Part shown: positions 60,596 to 64,000 of the stretch, one piece after another
How the letters are laid out: each line of letters begins with the position of its first letter
Position numbering within the stretch: position 1 is the first letter of the stretch
NCBI GenBank assembly: GCA_900465685.1
Contig: UEGR01000016.1
Span: 213,258-277,257 of the forward strand
Length of the DNA: 64,000 nt
Reading direction: 5' to 3'
Origin: Hyphomicrobiales bacterium
GTDB lineage: Bacteria > Pseudomonadota > Alphaproteobacteria > Rhizobiales > Rhizobiaceae
Made by a program: the position numbers and the translations under genes
The notes under the pieces: generated by a model
Database searches by the model: none
The model's input: only the letters and a program-made list of their open reading frames with translations
Told to the model about the DNA's origin: nothing

Positions 60596-61651
60596 ATGTC
60601 AGAGACAACAGACGTCAACACTATCGATCATCAGCGCCGCCGCTTTTTCGGCATGGCGGCGGTTACTATAGCAGCTATGGAGCTTGGTCTGCCCCAGCTA
60701 GCCAACGCACAAGCCGCGGTATCGCAGATTGCAGCCAAAGCTCAGTCACCTACGACCTTCGCACCTCTCAAGCAGGTCGAGGCGGGGGTTCTCAATGTCG
60801 GTTACGCTGAGGCCGGCCCCTCCGATGGGCAGGTGGTAATGCTCCTGCACGGCTGGCCTTACGACATTTACAGCTATGTCGATGTCGCTCCGATCCTGGC
60901 GAATGCGGGCTATCGCGTTCTTGTCCCTTATTTTCGCGGTTACGGCACGACGCGCTTCCTCTCCGAGAACGCACCCCGTAACGGCCAGCAGGCAGCGCTC
61001 GCGGTTGATATGATAGCGTTCATGGATGCGCTGGGCATCGAAAAGGCAATTCTCGGCGGGTACGACTGGGGTGCAAGAACCGTCAACATCATGGCGGCTC
61101 TCTGGCCGGAGCGTTGTAAAGCAATGGTCTCCGTAAGCGGCTATCTTATCGGCAGCCAGGAGATCAACAGGAAGCCGTTGCCGCCGAAAGCTGAACTGTC
61201 ATGGTGGTATCAGTATTATTTTGCCACCGAGCGCGGGCGCTTAGGTTATGCGGCCAATACCCGGGAATTCGTCAAGCTCATCTGGGAGACGGCTTCGCCG
61301 ACATGGAACTTCGATGATGCAACTTTCAATCGCTCTGCAGGCGCATTCGATAATCCCGACCATGTGGCGATCACCATTCATAACTATCGATGGCGTCTGG
61401 CACTTGCGGAGGGAGAAGCGAAATACGACGCTTACGAAAAGCAGTTAGCCGCCGGACCGGTCATCGCAATCCCGACGATAACGATGGAAGGTGACGCAAA
61501 TGGCGCGCCTCATCCGGACCCGTCCGCCTATAGGCCAAAGTTCTCCGGAAAGTATGAGCACCGGACAATAACGGGTGGCATCGGTCACAATTTGCCGCAA
61601 GAGGCGCCGCAGGCTTTTGCAAAAGCCATTCTGGATGCGGCGAAACTCTGA
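60596..61651 (+). CDS. Tat-exported epoxide-hydrolase-like alpha/beta hydrolase
   Basis: The protein (351 aa from the ATG at 60596, SD GGGGAA) begins with a twin-arginine signal (HQRRRFFGMAAVTIAAMELG, cleavage near ANAQA). The hydrolase core has VVMLLHGWPYDIYSY with the HGWP oxyanion motif, the nucleophilic aspartate D157 in LGGYDWGARTVN and the C-terminal histidine in TGGIGHNLPQEAP. An Asp nucleophile in GxDWG is typical of epoxide hydrolases and haloalkane dehalogenases. The substrate is unknown. Tat export means it folds in the cytoplasm before reaching the periplasm. Confidence 0.87.
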   Translation: MSETTDVNTIDHQRRRFFGMAAVTIAAMELGLPQLANAQAAVSQIAAKAQSPTTFAPLKQVEAGVLNVGYAEAGPSDGQVVMLLHGWPYDIYSYVDVAPILANAGYRVLVPYFRGYGTTRFLSENAPRNGQQAALAVDMIAFMDALGIEKAILGGYDWGARTVNIMAALWPERCKAMVSVSGYLIGSQEINRKPLPPKAELSWWYQYYFATERGRLGYAANTREFVKLIWETASPTWNFDDATFNRSAGAFDNPDHVAITIHNYRWRLALAEGEAKYDAYEKQLAAGPVIAIPTITMEGDANGAPHPDPSAYRPKFSGKYEHRTITGGIGHNLPQEAPQAFAKAILDAAKL

Positions 61652-61746
61652 CCACTAATCGGCTGGTGCAAGGAAAAAGCTTTACTCGCAGCAGCCAATC
61701 ACGGAACTAATAAAGACCTTGAGGGGAAATATCTGAAAGAGCATCG

Positions 61747-62487
61747 ATGGAGCATATCGATCATATTCTGGTTGTCGATGACGACCGCGAAATTCGTGAA
61801 CTGGTCTCGAGCTATCTGAAAAAGAATGGCTTGCGGTCGACCGCCGTTGCCGACGGTCGCCAGATGCGCAGCTTTCTTGAAGCGAATGCGGTCGATCTGA
61901 TCGTGCTCGACGTCATGATGCCGGGAGATGACGGGCTGGTGTTGTGTCGAGAGCTTCGTGCGGGCAAACACAAGTCAATGCCTGTGATCATGCTTACAGC
62001 GCGCGATGATGAAATGGATCGTATCATCGGTCTCGAGATGGGTGCCGACGACTACCTTCCAAAACCATTCGCCGCTCGTGAACTTCTTGCACGGATCAAG
62101 GCCGTTTTGCGCCGCACACGAATGCTACCCCCGAATCTGCAGATCAGCGAAGCGGGACAATTGCTCACTTTCGGGAACTGGCGGCTCGATACGGTCGGCA
62201 GACACCTTCTTGACCAGGACGGTACGGAAATCGCACTGAGCGGTGCGGAGTACAGGCTGCTGCGTGTTTTCATCGATCATCCGCTGCGTGTCCTCAACCG
62301 CGACCAGCTTCTGAATCTCACACAGGGGCGCGATGCGGAACTGTTCGATCGCTCTATCGACCTTCTGGTCAGCCGCCTGCGCCAACGGCTCGGGGACGAT
62401 GCGCGCGAACCTGTCTACATCAAGACTGTACGGGCGGAAGGCTATGTCTTTTCAGTCCCTGTCGAGATACTGGAGCAACGAACGTGA
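61747..62487 (+). CDS. OmpR/PhoB-family response regulator
   Basis: The protein (246 aa) has an N-terminal receiver with D11-D13 (VVDDDREIREL), phospho-acceptor D55 (LIVLDVMMPGDDG), T85 region (VIMLTARDDEMD) and K (DYLPKPFAARELL). A C-terminal OmpR winged helix follows (VLNRDQLLNLTQGRDAELFD, IDLLVSRLRQRLG, IKTVRAEGYVF). It is partnered by the kinase overlapping its 3' end (GTGA). Candidate target repeats lie at 60374-60547 and 63881-63918. Confidence 0.93.
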   Translation: MEHIDHILVVDDDREIRELVSSYLKKNGLRSTAVADGRQMRSFLEANAVDLIVLDVMMPGDDGLVLCRELRAGKHKSMPVIMLTARDDEMDRIIGLEMGADDYLPKPFAARELLARIKAVLRRTRMLPPNLQISEAGQLLTFGNWRLDTVGRHLLDQDGTEIALSGAEYRLLRVFIDHPLRVLNRDQLLNLTQGRDAELFDRSIDLLVSRLRQRLGDDAREPVYIKTVRAEGYVFSVPVEILEQRT

Positions 62488-63809
62488 GCACATTCGATGA
62501 GGGAAACAGCCGTCTGAAATGGTGGCCGAGGACACTGCGTACGCGCCTCTTTCTCGTCCTGTTCGCCGGGCTGATTGTAGCCTATGGCTTGTCGTTCAGC
62601 ATATTGTTCGCCGAACGCTATATGTCGGCCAAGGCGGTAATGCTGGGAACCCTTGAAAGCGATCTTGCAACGTCAATTGCGGTGCTCGACCGTCTGCCGG
62701 CCAATGAGAGAGCGAATTGGCTTGACCGGCTCAGCCGCGGCAACTACCGGCTGGTTCTAGGGCCGGGGGAGGCAGGAGTGCCGGATATGTCCGGGCGCGG
62801 CGCAGAGATCGCTGAAAGGATAGAAGAAGCAGCTGGTCACAAATTTCCGTTGCGGGTTGAATCGATACCAGGCGATGGCAAGCGCCTTCAGGCTCATCTG
62901 ACATTGTCCGACGGGTCGCCGCTAACAATCGACGTAACACCAAGAGGTGTGATGCCGACAGCCGTGTGGCTTCCCTATGTATTTGCTCTGCAGATGACGC
63001 TGCTGATCGTTTGCGTGTGGTTTGCTGTGCGTCTGATCGTCCGCCCGTTGAGCGAACTGGCTGCCGCCGCCGAAGCGCTCGACCCGAAGAAAAATGAACC
63101 GCCCATGGCTGAGGTCGGACCAAGCGAAGTGGTGCACGCGGCGCGAGCATTCAATGCCATGCATGGGCGGATTGCCCATTACCTCGAAGAGCGGGTCCAG
63201 ATTCTTGCCGCTATATCGCACGATTTGCAAACCCCTATCACACGGATGCGTTTGCGGGCCGACATGGCGGATGACACGACAGAAAAGGAAAAGCTCGTCA
63301 GCGACCTGCGTGAGATCGAGCAACTGGTTCAGGATGGCATAGCCTATGCACGCAGCACGCATGGCAGTGGTGAAAAGCCATCGCGTATTGACTTATCTTC
63401 CTTTATCGACAGTATCGCCTATGACTATCAGGACACGGGTAAAGCGGTAACGGTGCAGGGCATTGTGCAGGGCACAACAACCACCAAGCCGCATGCCTTG
63501 CGGCGCATTCTCACCAATTTCATAGACAATGCCATCAAATATTCTGGTGCAGCCGAGATCAGCGTCGTGCGAAAAGAGGACGGCTATCTGGTCATTACGG
63601 TTCTGGACCGCGGCCCCGGCATTCCCGAAGTTAAATTGCAAACAGCCATGCAGCCGTTCTTCCGCCTTGAGCAATCACGCAACAGGAATACAGGTGGAAC
63701 TGGTCTTGGACTGGCCATTGCTCAGGAACTCGCGACCGTTATCGGCGGTTCCGTGCGGCTTTATAACCGTACCGACGGTGGTCTGGCGGCGGAAGTGAGA
63801 TTCCACTAG
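62484..63809 (+). CDS. EnvZ-type sensor histidine kinase
   Basis: The protein (441 aa; GTG start overlapping the regulator stop) has TM1 near residues 16-40, a periplasmic sensor loop of about 110 aa, TM2 near 155-175 and a HAMP linker (LIVRPLSELAAAAEAL). The HisKA phospho-acceptor is in AAISHDLQTPITRMRLRADM, and the ATPase domain has LTNFIDNAIKYSG (N box), VLDRGPGIPE (G1) and GGTGLGLAIAQEL (G2). All catalytic boxes are intact. The signal is unknown; a periplasmic thiol-redox or envelope-stress cue would fit the dipZ neighbourhood. Confidence 0.93.
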   Translation: MSTFDEGNSRLKWWPRTLRTRLFLVLFAGLIVAYGLSFSILFAERYMSAKAVMLGTLESDLATSIAVLDRLPANERANWLDRLSRGNYRLVLGPGEAGVPDMSGRGAEIAERIEEAAGHKFPLRVESIPGDGKRLQAHLTLSDGSPLTIDVTPRGVMPTAVWLPYVFALQMTLLIVCVWFAVRLIVRPLSELAAAAEALDPKKNEPPMAEVGPSEVVHAARAFNAMHGRIAHYLEERVQILAAISHDLQTPITRMRLRADMADDTTEKEKLVSDLREIEQLVQDGIAYARSTHGSGEKPSRIDLSSFIDSIAYDYQDTGKAVTVQGIVQGTTTTKPHALRRILTNFIDNAIKYSGAAEISVVRKEDGYLVITVLDRGPGIPEVKLQTAMQPFFRLEQSRNRNTGGTGLGLAIAQELATVIGGSVRLYNRTDGGLAAEVRFH

Positions 63810-63880
63810 GCCCAGCGGGGCCAAATGTATGCGTGGTTTTCTGTAAGCGAATATGTACAGCCAGACTGTGGCTACGTTTT

Positions 63881-63918
63881 GATACATTTCGGGTTACTTC
63901 GGAAACATCCCGGATACG
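63881..63918 (+). promoter_or_regulatory. Array of GATACA-like half-sites after the kinase gene
   Basis: GATACATT (63881-63888) is followed at about one-turn intervals by GTTACT (63893), GAAACA (63902) and GATACG (63913). It probably controls a gene beyond the right edge. The remaining 63810-64000 shows no complete gene. Confidence 0.4.
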
Positions 63919-64000
63919 CTGAGACCCTAAATGCCTTCTGGTCGACGGTTCTTGTCGACTGCGGCTTGGACCGCGACAAGCTAGTCAGGTGGAACTAAAG

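Overview
The window reads as chromosome or chromid sequence of an alphaproteobacterium of the Hyphomicrobiales, most likely Brucella/Ochrobactrum or a close relative. This rests on gene content (FepBDGC-type siderophore uptake, an RpoE-ChrR pair with its usual targets, a biliverdin-type bacteriophytochrome, many ABC importers, rhizobial-type IS6 transposases) and on no database search. No rRNA, tRNA or CRISPR array was seen.

Layout. 1-5384: catecholate-siderophore uptake (start of a TonB receptor, an AraC regulator, fepB, fepD, fepG, and fepC on the opposite strand). 5714-15130: after a LysE exporter, a photo-oxidative stress block. It holds photolyase, a DUF1295 membrane reductase, an operon of FAD oxidoreductase, DUF1365, cyclopropane-fatty-acid-synthase-like enzyme, DUF2147, DUF2177 and TspO, and the convergent rpoE-chrR pair. 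Three promoter-like sequences in the block share one geometry. 15257-19427: heme oxygenase, a Crp/Fnr regulator and a bacteriophytochrome kinase fused to a receiver domain. 19562-27443: an MFS exporter with an AraC regulator, then an aldose dehydrogenase-like enzyme, a ribose-type ABC importer and a FadR-type repressor.

27832-39966 is one long minus-strand catabolic operon: IclR regulator, HyuA, HyuB, substrate-binding protein, LivF, LivM, LivG, LivH, cupin, acyl-CoA ligase, thiolase. The combination suggests uptake of a substrate, ATP-dependent activation or carboxylation by the HyuA/HyuB complex, CoA activation and thiolytic cleavage. The substrate is unknown.

40332-57617 is an insertion-sequence graveyard around a complete organosulfur operon. 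A LysR pseudogene stops at a decayed IS6-family element. An apparently intact IS3-family element follows, then a broken SDR gene and IS110/IS6 debris. The sulfur operon (45127-53384) encodes an FMN reductase, a dimethyl-sulfone monooxygenase-like enzyme, a complete Liv-type importer and an SfnB-family oxidoreductase. Inverted copies of the same IS6/IS110 mosaic lie on both sides of it, so it looks like cargo of a decayed composite element. To the right are another broken IS6 transposase, a glycerophosphodiesterase fragment and an IS21-family element.

57689-64000 holds a secreted alpha/beta hydrolase, a DipZ-type thiol-redox membrane protein, a Tat-exported epoxide-hydrolase-like protein and an OmpR/EnvZ-type two-component system. 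GATACATT-like half-sites repeated at 10-11 bp lie in the dipZ/hydrolase intergenic region and again after the kinase gene. They are plausible operators for the response regulator.
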